A stretch of DNA of 64,000 nucleotides from Ustulina deusta. Its lineage: Eukaryota > Ascomycota > Sordariomycetes > Xylariales > Xylariaceae. Positions within the stretch are counted from its first letter, which is position 1. Each line of letters begins with the position of its first letter. Below, in pieces: positions 37,832-50,000 of this stretch. The translations under genes were made by a program, and so were the position numbers. The stretch lies in assembly GCA_023159155.1 (NCBI GenBank), contig JAJNNX010000044.1, positions 1-64,000 of the forward strand, in the 5' to 3' direction. The notes below the pieces were generated by a model. The model was not told the DNA's origin. It ran no database searches and saw only the letters and a program-made list of their open reading frames with translations.

Positions 37832-40063
37832 ATGTTGGCCTCGCGCTTGTCCAGGGCTGTAGGTTCTCCATTTCATGTTTGTGCCTATCATTATCTGTGC
37901 GAGCCACGAAAACTGATTGCTCGATCTGCGGCAGCTTCCCCGAGCAGCTTCCACAACTCCCCGATGGGCCGCGCCGCTACGGAAGCCTCTGGGCGCTACA
38001 TTTGCCCGCTATGAATCCACCGAAGGCAAAGTGCAGGGTGTCGTCATCGGTATTGATTTAGGTGCGTTGGGCGTCAAGGAGGCTGTATTCAACGCGCGCA
38101 AACAACGAGCTAACATGATCCCAACAGGCACAACAAACTCCGCTGTCGCTGTGCTGGAGGGCAAGACCCCCCGGATTATTGAAAACTCAGAAGGTGAAGC
38201 CTCATGGCCACAGGAAGTCGTCACAGCGATGGCAGCAGCGCTAACTCGATTTTAGGTGCTCGAACCACGCCCTCGGTTGTCGCGTTCGCTCAGGATGGCG
38301 AGCGATTGGTTGGTGTCGCAGCCAAGCGTCAAGCCGTCGTGAATCCGGAAAACACCCTCTTCGCCACCAAGCGATTAATCGGCCGAAAGTTCACCGACGC
38401 TGAGGTTCAAAGAGATATTAAGGAGGTGCCCTACAAGATCGTTCAGCACAGCAATGGCGATGCCTGGGTAGAGGCTCGCGGTCAGAAGTACTCACCCTCG
38501 CAGATTGGCGGGTTCGTCTTGAATAAGATGAAGGAAACCGCTGAGGCTTACCTAAGCAAGCCGGTGAAGAATGCCGTCGTCACTGTTCCTGCATACTTCA
38601 ATGATTCCCAGCGTCAAGCTACCAAGGATGCAGGTCAGATTTCTGGTCTTAATGTCCTGCGTGTGGTCAACGAGCCTACTGCTGCCGCTCTTGCATACGG
38701 TCTGGAGAAGGAAGCCGACCGGGTCGTTGCTGTCTACGATTTGGGTGGCGGTACTTTCGATATCTCCGTCCTGGAAATCCAAAATGGTGTATTTGAGGTC
38801 AAGTCAACCAACGGTGACACGCACTTAGGTGGTGAGGACTTTGATATCCGCTTAGTGCGCCACCTTGTTCAGCAATTCAAGACCGAATCTGGCATTGATT
38901 TGTCCAACGACCGAATGGCTATTCAGAGAATCCGTGAAGCTGCTGAGAAGGCCAAGATTGAGCTTTCCTCATCTCTCCAGACTGATATCAGCTTGCCTTT
39001 CATCACAGCAGATGCTTCTGGCCCTAAGCATATCAACACTAAGCTCACCCGCTCTCAGCTCGAGAACATGATGGACCCCCTAATTACCAAGACTGTGGAG
39101 CCTGTTCGCAAGGCCTTGAAGGATGCTGGTCTGCAGGCCAAGGACATTCAAGAAGTCATTCTGGTCGGTGGTATGACTCGTATGCCCAAGGTCACAGAGT
39201 CGGTCAAGAGTATTTTTGGCCGTGAACCTGCCAAGTCAGTCAACCCTGACGAGGCCGTCGCCATGGGTGCCGCTATTCAAGGTGCCGTTCTCTCGGGTGA
39301 AGTCAAAGATCTACTACTTCTCGACGTCACTCCTCTCTCCCTAGGCATTGAGACTCTAGGTGGTGTTTTCACTCGCTTGATCAATCGTAACACCACAATT
39401 CCGACCAAGAAGTCTCAGGTATTCTCTACTGCCGCTGATTTCCAGACTGCTGTCGAGATCAAGGTTTTCCAGGGTGAGCGTGAGCTCGTCAAGGATAACA
39501 AACTTCTTGGCAACTTCCAGCTCGTTGGTATCCCTCCTGCCCACCGCGGCGTTCCCCAGGTCGAAGTCACCTTTGATATTGACGCCGACTCCATCGTCCA
39601 CGTCCATGCCAAGGATAAGAGCACCAACAAGGATCAGTCCATCACCATTGCCTCTGGCTCTGGTCTCTCCGAATCAGAGATTGAGCAGATGGTTCAGGAT
39701 TCCGAGAAGTATGCTGAGTCGGATAAGGAGCGCAAGAACGCTATTGAGGCTGCCAACCGTGCTGACAGTGTCTTGAACGACACTGAGAAGGCTCTCAACG
39801 AACACGCCGACAAAGTTGACAAGACCGAGGCTGACGACATTCGGGAGAAGGTCGCTTCTCTCCGTGAGTTTATCTCCAAAATCCAGTCGGGCGAAAACGC
39901 TGTCGCAGCTGAGGATATCAAGGCGAAGTCGGACGAGCTACAGGCGGCCAGCTTGAACCTCTTCGACAAAATGCACAAAGCCCGTCAGGCGGAAAATACG
40001 CGGCCGGCAAATGAGCAATCTAGCTCGTCAGAAACTGAGCCTGAAGATGGGAAGAAGCCGTAA
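37832..40063 (+). CDS. SSC1: Mitochondrial Hsp70 chaperone (675 aa)
   Basis: ATP-driven chaperone of the mitochondrial matrix. In the family it is the motor of the TIM23 import complex and a folding chaperone working with J-proteins and a GrpE-type exchange factor. Exons: 37832-37858, 37935-38061, 38128-38193, 38256-40063; introns of 76, 66 and 62 bp; total 2028 nt in one frame. The start [16 protein letters not shown] gives an Arg-rich, acid-free presequence of about 40 residues. The nucleotide-binding domain carries IDLGTTNSAV (about 49-58), [10 protein letters not shown] (about 233-242) and [13 protein letters not shown]. The linker [19 protein letters not shown] leads into the substrate domain and helical lid. 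The C-terminus is short and acidic (PEDGKKP), not EEVD or HDEL, which with the presequence separates it from cytosolic and ER Hsp70s. Confidence 0.97.
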
Positions 40064-41107
40064 AATGAACACGGTAGAGTCTTTGTTTCATGAAATGTTT
40101 CCAATACCATCTCCAGCGGGACAGTCCGAGCTTACCGTGCTGTACATCAAACTGTACTCATATTTGCGATTTGTTTATTCCTCGATTCCCCATGACGGAG
40201 ATCATGTTCATCTTGCTACATTACAATGCGGCGGCAGGGGCGTTCTGAGATAAAGGAAAAGATACTCAGCCTACTGGTTTGGCGGGTCAGAGACATTTAC
40301 GGTGCTCTGTGATGATGACTTGCATAGGAATGATCGGCTCTGTTAAGTCGAGCGCTGTATATAAAGTGTGGTATATCAACCAAGAAAACCTAATAGCATC
40401 GCCTCTCAAGAGAATATTTTTTGACACACGATTACAAATTCCTATTGACAATGCTTTCCGCGGACCGTGTTCGTGCTTCGAATTTATTGCGCATCGTAGG
40501 TATACAACCACGTCGGTCTGGATCGTGAAGCCTTATGTACCTATATACTGGAGTGGAGTACCTAACCCAGTAGGTGGTAGAAGTCCTGGAGACGCACTTG
40601 GTCATTTTCACTGTCTCGCTGGGAACTTATAATACCATGTAATTTCAAATACTCCAGAGTATATGACCAAGGGACCTAGACCGACACCTTTCATATACGC
40701 GGCCTACATCATTCATTGGCTTGTCTAATAAACCGCTATCCGCGAGATTTCGTACCGTTGCCCGTTGAAGATTTCCCATCGCCTATTGTCTTTATCGTCA
40801 GTAGAGATAGTCTATATACGCGGGCTAGGAGGTGGGAAACCCCAAGTGATTTGCTTGATAGGATTGCTACTTCTCGAAGACAATAGGGCTAAAATTAGTT
40901 GGGATAGGGGTAGAGGTTATTTACTGGGAAGTCATATTTACTTGAGACCGGGGTTACATGAGTATCCTACTGCATGGGCAGGTAGTCGGGAAACGAAGGC
41001 AAGGTAAACAGAGTGCGTGAGCTATATCGGACCTCGACTAGTAGGCGGGGAAGTAATGCAAGGCTGATAAACCCCACAACAACAAACTTACTATGAGACT
41101 CGAAATC
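40064..41107. other. Convergent 3' intergenic region
   Basis: This lies between the stop of Hsp70 (plus) and the stop of the multicopper oxidase (minus). Only short frames without features occur; nothing else is recognised. Confidence 0.5.
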
Positions 41108-44100
41108 CTAACTTCCACCTCGCACGCCGCAGAAGCTCTGACTCAGAGCACGCGTGGTCGGGTCCATTACCTCGATGAGGCTCACCAAGTCCTCTGGGCG
41201 CTCGGCTATGGAGACAAACATACCGCCTATGTTTTTATTTGGTTCGTGTCAGTCTTCTTTTCCTCTTCCCCCTCTTCTCTAGTTGTGCTTCCTCTTGAGA
41301 GGTGCGGAGACGTACCCTCCATATGCCATGCGACGTGGCAGTGAAGAGCCCAGAGGCCCGGATTATTTGTTTCGAAGCGGATGACTACGTGGCTGAAGGC
41401 AGGGACTGTCACCGTGTCTCTGCGCATGGGATTTGCGAGGTTCCATGTCGTCGTCGTCGTCGTTGTTGTACTGTTGTTAGGAGATATCGACGATGTGCCG
41501 AAGAGACCTGGGCCCCAGCCTACTATTTGGAATGTGTGGCCTGGTTTGAAGGGAAGAAGGAGATGTTAGTTATCTGGCCGGCGGGGGGGAGGGCGGTATT
41601 AGTGAGGCGAGACCGCAATCGCTGCGTACCACTATTGTCCGAGTTAGTATCGGTATCTCGTTTTAATATTCAACCGTTGACGTATAGTGCGAGCTTCTCT
41701 CTTGAACCTGCACAGCTCCAGCTTAATTTGTATGAATCCCCTATCAAGAAGAAATGAAGATGGTGATTTAGGTGAGGCTGAAAGAGACTCGAGAGGGTGG
41801 GATGAGATAGGAAAGGGAAAAAAGAGAAATGAGAAACGGTAAACTCACTGTAAATGCCACGGATGCTCCATAGCATCCCGGGAGTTGATCACGACCTGGG
41901 CTCCCTTTTCTGCCTCTGGGACGAGCAAGACCTGCTGGTTCAGCCCGAAATCCCAGCTATTGTACGAGTTAGCATTGCTAGCCACGAACTGCTGTTCCAT
42001 TGCTTTCCATAACGTTGCGTTGTCAGAGAGCGGCGCATATGCCGTCTAGACACAACCAGGTATTAGCGCTGTTCTCTGTAGGCTTTTTTTGGGGGGGGGG
42101 GGGGGGGGGGGGGGGGGGAGTCGGATCGGATTATGATTTGAGAGGTGTCGCGGGATTCCGCATGATAGTAATTGTGAACAGAAATGAAAAGGCTGGAAGG
42201 TAAACGGGGGGTCGGGTTGGGGACATACATACCTTGTTGATAAATATCCGATTAACATCCTGTGCTTGTCGGAACACATACTCGATATAATGCTTATTCT
42301 CCTCTGGGACCTCGTACGCCCGAATATCACGCATGGGCTTGGGTAAGTCAAAGGGCATATCATCACAGCCCTCCCAGACATCACCCCTGACGCCGTTGTT
42401 CTCGACGCCATATGGGTTGCTAACATTTCCCATGATGCCAATGGGGGTCTCACCAACAGGTACATCATCATACGACAAAATTCCCCTTCCCGCGTACTCG
42501 CCTGCTGCCAGGCCGTCGCTCGTGTACGGCGCATATGGTAGGAAACATGTTTCTGGTAGAGTCGCCCGGATGTAGTAGTTTCCGGCCGTCTGGTTGGCCG
42601 TGATGACCACGCTTGCTCGCTGCCCAACATTGAGATACACGCCGCGGGCAGCAATGGGCGAAATTTCTACACCGTCTAGCTCAACTATCGAGAACGTGTG
42701 GTTGTCGACGCTAAACCAGTAGGAGAAGAATGATGATGAGTTGATCAGACGAAGCCGCACATGCTGTCCGGTCCGGATCTTAGTCGTGTAGAGCCGGCCT
42801 CCCGTGCATCTGGATTCTGAAGCGGAAGAGGGCGATGATGGTTCGTACGAGGGTGATGGCGGATAGGTCGTGGAGTCCACGGCACAATCGTACGTATTCT
42901 GTCCATTGAGCAGTATATTGTCTGCGAGAGGCTCGACGCCTGATTCAAACGGCACCCATTTGGATGTTGAATTCAAGTAGCTCGATAGTAGCTGTAACTC
43001 CCGTCAACAACGAAAACAACCTGAGAGTGCCGAGGGGATTGAGACAAAGAAATGACAACCTTTAATCCATATGTATGATACACATCGCCGAGGAAGAAGA
43101 TTTTCTCATTGTCGGCTTTGGGAACTAACTCGTCGGGGTCGTGAACCACCTATACCTTATTATTAGCTACGCTTCCCGATCAAATATCATCTCAGGGGTT
43201 CATATCCAACCAACCAGAGGCCCGTAAAGCCCGTCGGAATATTGCACCGATAAATGGGCATGCCACCAGAAAGTCCCCCTTTGGCCGTCAAGGCGAAATT
43301 CGTATGTAAAACTGTGTCCGGGCGGAATACCGCATTGGGAAACGCCAATGACGCCGTCCATCCATGTCGTGTTTCTTTGGTCGATGCCATGCCAGTGGAT
43401 AGCTGTGCTCCAGTTGGACATGAGATTGTTGACATGGACTCGGACTTCGAAAAGAGATCCTCAGTTAGTAAATTCGCCTTCGCATATTTCAACCACGGGT
43501 CCCCAATGGCATGAATAGTGAAGTAACTTGGTGATATTTTCTAAGCCCCAAGGGCCAAGTCGACCAACAGCAATAGCCCCGACCAGAAAAGGAAGAATGG
43601 CTCCGGTTATCACTTACTCGTATCACCGGCATTTGCCTCGATGAGCGGGCCCGGAGACTGCCCATTGGCAAGTATCATAGGCTTCTGGAACCCATCAGGC
43701 GCCGCAAGCGCCTGTGAGATATTAAACACGTACTCGCGCGTTTGAGGCTGATCCGAGACATCAAATCCAGTGTCGAGAGCGAGTTCTTTCGTGTTGATAA
43801 GCTGCCCGGGCGAGATCACTTCAAGGTCCTCGGGGATTCCATAGTAGCTGTGGTCGAACCGAGCCGTTGCCGGCTTGGTTCCATAGTGCCTCCATCCTAG
43901 TCCTAACCCGAGGCCAAGCGCCAGTGTCACGACGCAGAAGCAAACCGACGCCGTGATGAAGAGGCACAATGGTACCGTTCGCTGCTGGTGCTTTTTCGCT
44001 GCAAAGATGGGCGGGCTGCTGGAACTCTTCCACAGTTTGCTACGCCATGAATGTCTAGGACTGCCTTTGTGGTCATCCATCATTAACAGCCTCGAACTAC

Positions 44101-44122
44101 TAGACGAGTGGCGATCTGACAT
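41108..44122 (-). CDS. Membrane-anchored multicopper oxidase (laccase-like), frame broken at a copper motif
   Basis: Laccase-like multicopper oxidase, which couples one-electron oxidation of a phenol or metal to reduction of O2. Exons (minus strand): 44122-43618, 43444-43215, 43149-43060, 42991-42233, 42045-41849, 41540-41316, 41226-41108. The N-terminus is Ser/basic with a membrane helix at about 51-76, so it is probably a type II membrane protein facing outward. Copper motifs: HWHG (about 185-188), WWHAH (about 228-232), HPWHL at the end of exon 5, and HCHVAWHMEG near the end. Oddity: exon lengths sum to 2125, two short of a multiple of three. Exon 5 ends ...CATTTACA before GTGAGT, while exon 6 starts GCCACACATTC, so the HLHGH ligand loop is incomplete and the frame shifts to a stop. 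The joining intron (308 bp) is also the longest. It may be a pseudogene, a sequence error or unusual splicing. Another intron carries a 28-base G run on the plus strand. Confidence 0.85.
42091..42118 (+). repeat. Homopolymer run of 28 G
   Basis: The run is preceded by seven T and lies in the fourth intron of the multicopper oxidase gene. Because that gene is on the minus strand, the transcript would carry a C run and the template strand the G run. Confidence 0.95.
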
Positions 44123-44381
44123 AATTACGAACAACAGAGCAGATCATGAACAAACATTCAAGGAGCGAGACTGAGAAATGGTATCACGTCCATGTAGCAA
44201 GGGAGAGGTGATTTTTTTGCGTCAGATATGCCATGTCGCAAAACGCGTTAAAAGTGAGACAGTTTCAGAAGATAACACGAAATGAAGCTGAGAGAAAGTC
44301 GTCGTATTGGAGAAGTACATTCAACCCCTCAACTGACTGTATTTTTTTTTGGAGGCACAATCTCGGTAGCTATCTACCTCA
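44123..44381. promoter_or_regulatory. Short promoter interval of the multicopper oxidase
   Basis: Only 259 bp lie between the stop of the SRP68 gene and the ATG of the multicopper oxidase, both on the minus strand. The oxidase promoter must sit here or overlap the end of SRP68. No specific site is recognised. Confidence 0.4.
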
Positions 44382-46350
44382 TTATCGTCCAAAGCCAAAC
44401 CACCCTCTCTTCTTAGGTTCAGGGATTGGTGACTGTCCCTCCTCGTCTACTTCAGCCGCAACAGCCGACGGCCTTCCGGGGTAGTCGATATAGTTCCAAG
44501 CAACGTCAAAGAAGAGTGGCTTGACTGGGATGGGTTGAGCTCGAGGAGGATAATCGACCATATTCTCCAAATCTACACCTCCCGCTGGATACTCTCGAAG
44601 TCTATCTACTAGAGGGACCTTGACTTGTGACGATGTCGCTTTCACCTTCTCTCTTACATTATCGATCTCCACAATAGCGCGGCACCTCTGCAGCTCTCCT
44701 TTTAGCAGGTCGTGGAGGAACTGGATGTCTGTCTGGCGAACCTCGATACTCAAGATAGGTGAATCCGACGACGGCGTGCCGTGCTTAGAGAAAAAGGCGG
44801 CAGATTGTTGGCATTGGTCGTATGCATGTTTGGTGAGAGCTAGAGCATTGGATGATTGATCGACTAGAGAGTGCGAGCGTGCAATGGACAGGCACCTGGA
44901 AGTGTCATGTCAGAATGAAACCTATCAACATGCCATTAAGAGACCGTTGGGGAAAACGTACTTGAGAGCATGGAAGTACTTCGCAGTAGCGTCCAGTTGC
45001 TGAAGGAGCCCATCATCAGCTGCCACGCCGGGGAGTTCTTTGATGGATTCGAGACTTTGTAATGTGGCATCATAAAGCACGACTTTTTCTTTTAGGCGCG
45101 CTACCTTCCTGCCGGGCGGCTCAATCTTCGCTTGCCGCAAGGATGCATCTTTCTTTGATTTCCGGGTAGTATTTGGGGCAGAGTCGAGAAGAGCGCCGTC
45201 GTGCTCACCACTGAGGACTCGGTTGCGCCCGATTCTCCAACTGATCATCTGGTAGCTAACCGCGGTGCGGGCGATCTGCAAACTCTGTATGCGGCTGTCG
45301 CTCTGTGGCACACCCTCCTCCTTCAGTTCGTCAATGGCATGTTTCGTGGCGTCAGCTGCGTCCTGGCTGGCTATAAGGACTTCGTCGTAAGCTGCTGCCA
45401 TCTCCTTAGGGAGAACTACGTCGGAAGATCCTAGCTTCTCAGCCAAGCGACTAATAGCCGATTCGGTCGAACCTATGGCGAGCGCAATGGAGGCGTCCTC
45501 GATCTTGACTCCCCGCGATCTCCATGTGATAACGTGGGGCGCATTGGGAGTATCAACTTGACCTTTCTCACTCTCTGGATCGCCCTGTCTCAACAGATCG
45601 GGGGCTATTTTGTTGATCTGGCAGACGAGGGCCTCGTCGGACGAAGGGAAGGCCTTTCGGGCAATGGTAGGGATGGCCAAGGCCCGTGGGACTTTGCTCT
45701 GATACGCAGCATAGCGAATTGAAGGGTCGATGGTCTCGGATAGGAGATCCTTCAGAATATCGCCTCTTGCCGACATCAGAGCACTGTATATTATGCGCGC
45801 GGTGGCATAGCTCGTCATGCACTGCTCCCAATTCTGACTCTCGAAATGCGCGGCGCCTCTGACCATGGCGGCATAGGCTCTGGCTTCCAGGATATCAGTG
45901 TCGGTGGCAGCGGTGACATGGGTGTCGGAGAGGATGCGAACCAGGTGCTCGGCAGTACGGGCACCTTTGTCGAGCCTCGATATTATGTGGGAGCGGGTAC
46001 GGCCAGCGAGTCCCTTGGCGTCGGCGGAATGGACAGCCTTGAGGCGCATGGCATGTGCCCAGGCTCGCTCCGCGGTGAGCAGGAGGAGGTGGAGGAACCT
46101 GAGAAGTCTCTGGTGAGCGATGGCGGGGTGCGAGGGGGTGCGAGGGGGGTGCGGCATACTCATGGTTCTCAGCGACCTGCTCGGCAGCAACACGACCTCT
46201 CTTGGTGAACTTGGACCTGTTCTTGGTGACGATGCCCAGCTTCTTGCGCGAAGTGTGCAGTTTCTTGGCCAATAGTCTGTGGTACGTGGTGTAATCGCCG
46301 TACAGGAGCGCCTGGTTCCGGGCAGACACGACAAAATTCGTGATATCCAT
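44382..46350 (-). CDS. SRP68: Signal recognition particle subunit SRP68 (616 aa)
   Basis: Subunit of the signal recognition particle. With SRP72 it binds the SRP RNA S domain and helps deliver secretory ribosomes to the ER. Exons (minus strand): 46350-46160, 46107-44962, 44895-44382; introns 52 and 66 bp; 1851 nt in one frame. I chose the ATG giving MDITNFVVSARNQALLYGDY; an upstream GTG is in frame but is not needed. Family features: N-terminal RNA-binding helices (YGDYTTYHRLLAKKLHTSRK, KLGIVTKNRSKFTKR), LLLLTAERAWAHAMRLKAV, an all-helical TPR-like middle, and the C-terminal SRP72-contact region with LFFDVAWNYIDYP close to the end. Length fits fungal SRP68. The first splice junction has an alternative acceptor 2 bp upstream that would shift frame. 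Confidence 0.94.
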
Positions 46351-47084
46351 AGCTAGATAGGCTCTAACCACGCGCCTCCAAGCCGATGGCGATGCGTATG
46401 GCCATTCGTTCTGTGTGTGTCTGCACCCTGCTTGGCTTCTTTAATGGTGGGGGTTTGAAGATTGGGTACTTTCGGGACCGCGCTGATGTAGGTTGAGCCA
46501 CATGTGGGGTTTTCTGTGGCTGGTGACAGATGTCTCCAGTACAGTGCTGAAAAAATTATACAGTCTACCTTGGATAACCATTCTCCTCCTACCTCCCTGG
46601 TCATCGCGGCCAATGAACTTTGGATATTGATCTACTCTCCCTCCCACCCCTCGGCTGAACATGATACTCTGATACTCGACACATTCATGACCGTCTACGG
46701 CTTTTTAACAACTCATTTCGGATGATGAAGTCTTTCAATGTAAGTTTCACACATGGTTGTCTGCTCTACATCGACAAGACCCTCCAAAACCAGAGGGCGG
46801 CGGCGGCGGGCGAGGAAGAAGACGACAGCGAAAAGGAAAATGAAAAGGAAAGAATGTCAAAATGAAGAGAGAGAAAAGGAAAATGAAAATGAGAGGAACA
46901 CGCGCGCAGAGATCATCGCCCTCGCTAACTTTTCAACTTGGATAACCTAGATCCGATCCTTCTAATGTCCTGAAAGCGCGCCCTCTTCTAGCTACCTACC
47001 TCCACCACATCCCGGCCTACCTACTTCCAGAGCTCTCCCGCCGGCGTCGTGGACGTGGATCTGCTCTTTAGAACGCCGTCTCCA
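46351..47084. other. Divergent promoter region SRP68 / PPR gene
   Basis: 734 bp between two divergent ATGs. A strongly purine-rich stretch (GGCGGCGG, then GAAAAGGAAAATG repeats) occupies 46797-46900. A short upstream frame beginning ATGATGAAG at about 46722 is followed by GTAAG and may be uORF or leader intron; this is not resolved. Confidence 0.5.
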
Positions 47085-50000
47085 ATGCTAGAGAGGACGG
47101 CTGCATGCTTGGAACCATGCGGCCTTCGAGTTCTCCCGCCTCCGAAGAAAGCCCTTCGATCCACGAGGCAGCTGCATACAGCTTTCTGGCAGCATGGGGC
47201 CGCCGACATCGAGCTCACCAAGGCGTGGCAGACTCTGATGCACGGCACTCTGGATACCGCCTCTGTCTTGCCCGAACAAGCCAGAAGTCCATCACTTAGT
47301 GCCTCTGCTTTCCTTCTCGACTTTCTATACCCGGCTGGTGCTTCTGCTCTAATGCGCCGCCCTTCCCCCATTTCCCCAGACCGATCTGATCGATTGCTCT
47401 CCCGAACTAGACCGTCGCACGTCTCTCCCCGTCTCTACAAATCGTCTCTACCTCACCAACCGCTTGAATCCCATTCTTCCCCACCTATCCGAGAACAGCC
47501 CGACGCCACAAGACCGAATCACGAGATCGGAGATAGCTCCCAAGGCCACAATGGGCCATTATCAGTCGAGCCTAACGACCTGGAGCCCCTGCCCCCACCT
47601 GACAGAAACACCCATGTCGAGGCCATTGAACGTATTCTGAAAACCAACAATCTCGACGAAATCGACCTCTTATGGCGTCATTACAAGTCCTTGAGTGAGC
47701 GCTCTCAAACCGCCTATTCCCGCAACATCCTGGCGTTCCTCTCCAAGACTGGTCGAATATCCGACTCTTGGAAAATTTCCGAACTCTTTCACAACATGCA
47801 AACGTCTAGTTGGGACAACGATACATTCATTGCTGGTGTTTCCGCCGAGATCAGTCTACAAAACCTCTCTCACTCTCTGTCGATATTTGAGCAGGGACTA
47901 CGATCTACAAATCTTGACAACACTGCGCTCATTGACGCCTTGGATCTACTATTAGCATGCGCCCTCCAAGCTCCCACAACCGAATTTTTGGAGCGAATTT
48001 GGAAATTATATCCAGAGATGACCGCTCGGTGGGATTTCGACGGCATTGTTGCCGATCTACACCACTGCGCATCCGTTTCTGGTATCGCTGAGAAAGCTAT
48101 GATGTTTCCAGAGTACATCATTGAGCGGCTAAGCGACCACCCTAGCAACGAAACCGATCGTGAAGCACTCCAAGTCCTGCAGAAAATACTGGTCAGGAGA
48201 GCACTTGTTTCGTGTGAATATTCGCAGGTAATCCCTCTATTACTCCTTACAAAGGATCCGTTGGCTTTCGAGGAGTATCTTAAATCCGCAGAGAAGAGGG
48301 GGAAAAGGAAGGTCTCGCCAGATGTACATGCCGTTTACCGAGAGTTGCCTGGTAGCTCGCCCAGCCATGCTGCTCTACATGCCGTCTTTAATGCTTACAC
48401 AAAAATGACGTCCTATGCAAAAATGATCGCTGGCGTCGAACTTCTTTGGGCGGACTGGCATAGGTTTCATGATGTGCCATCTCGACGGGCCTACCAGAGA
48501 CACTTAGGGTTTTATGCAGCTCGGGGGAATAAAGAGCGAGTGTACTCGTTATGGACTGAATATGTCGAGCGTTTTCGCGATGACCCTACCGTGAACATAT
48601 TTGACATTAACGAAGGCAGCGATACGTTCGCGCATTTGCTCCAGGTGCATGCTGTCAACGCAGAGCCAGAAGAGGCTCAGCGGATCTTCAATGACATGAC
48701 GAACAAGTTCAAATTACAACCCTCGATATACGACTGGAACATTCTATTGAATGCATATGTTAAGGCTGATGACTACACTGGGTCCATTGCCACTTTTAAC
48801 CGCTTATGCCAGGCAACTAAACCGGACAAGTATAGCTACGGGACCATGATGCAGATGGTCGGGTCGAGAGGCGATCTGGCGTTTACTGTCGATCTATACC
48901 GTCGTGCACGCAATTCCGGTGTTTTTGCCAACGATGCTATGCTGAGCAGTCTCATCGATGCTTATTGCCAAAACGATCTTTTCAAGGAAGCCGAAGATGT
49001 GTGTTCGCGCGCTTCTACGAAGGGCATTATTGCGACACGGATGTGGAACAAACTCCTTTATTACAATGCTCTTCGTCGGGATCTTGCAAGCATAAACAAG
49101 ATTCTCAACACTATGGCCGACAAAAATGTCCCTTACAACCAGTTCACGTATCAACAATTACTGCTGGGGCTTGCTCTGTGTCGGCAGTCGCAGCATGCAC
49201 TCCACCTCCTCACCGTTGCTTTAAAAGAGAACGTGTTCGAGGTCACGCCAGCACATTTCCAGATTGTCATGAGCGCTCTTCTCCGAACTGGAGAGCCGAC
49301 GATGATTAGGCGCCTTTGCTTGCTCATGAATGAGCATAGGATCCCCATTACAGAGGATGTCGTTTTCCGACTGAGTCAATCTCTCGGACAGTGGAAAGAC
49401 TTGCCACTAAAACAGCGCAGCCAGCGCAGCGAAACACAATCGTTCGGTGACGCGCTACGTATCTTTTTCCGTATCTACGGGCGTGGCTCAGAGGCCGAAA
49501 CTAACTCCAAAGCTCCCTCAAGTACGAAACCCGTGCGGCGAACAGAATTACTCCGATCGGGACGCGAGGTGTATCAATTCAGTACGATGATGTCCATCTT
49601 CGCTCAGCTGAATGACAGCGTTCAGGTCAACGAACTCGTTGAACTCTATCGTTATGTTTTCCAAGGACCAAATAACGAGGGTATATTGCCGTTAGCCATG
49701 CTCAACGCCGTAATGCTTTCGGGTCTTCAGGATCAACGACATGACCGCGTGAGGTCAACTTGGCAGCTCCTTTTCGAGAGTGCCAAAACGGAAGCGCGCT
49801 CAGCGGATTTCAATCACGACCTACCTCACTCCAACAAGATTTCGCCCAAGTATCGTTATGCTCTGTCTGGAGGTCTACGTGTGATGCAGGAAATGTTATT
49901 CAAAGAGAACAATGCTCTTGCCCTTCAGGAACTGATCAAAGAAGTGCACGGGGCAGGCTTCGAGATAGACAGCAAAAACTGGAACTACCATATACAGGTT

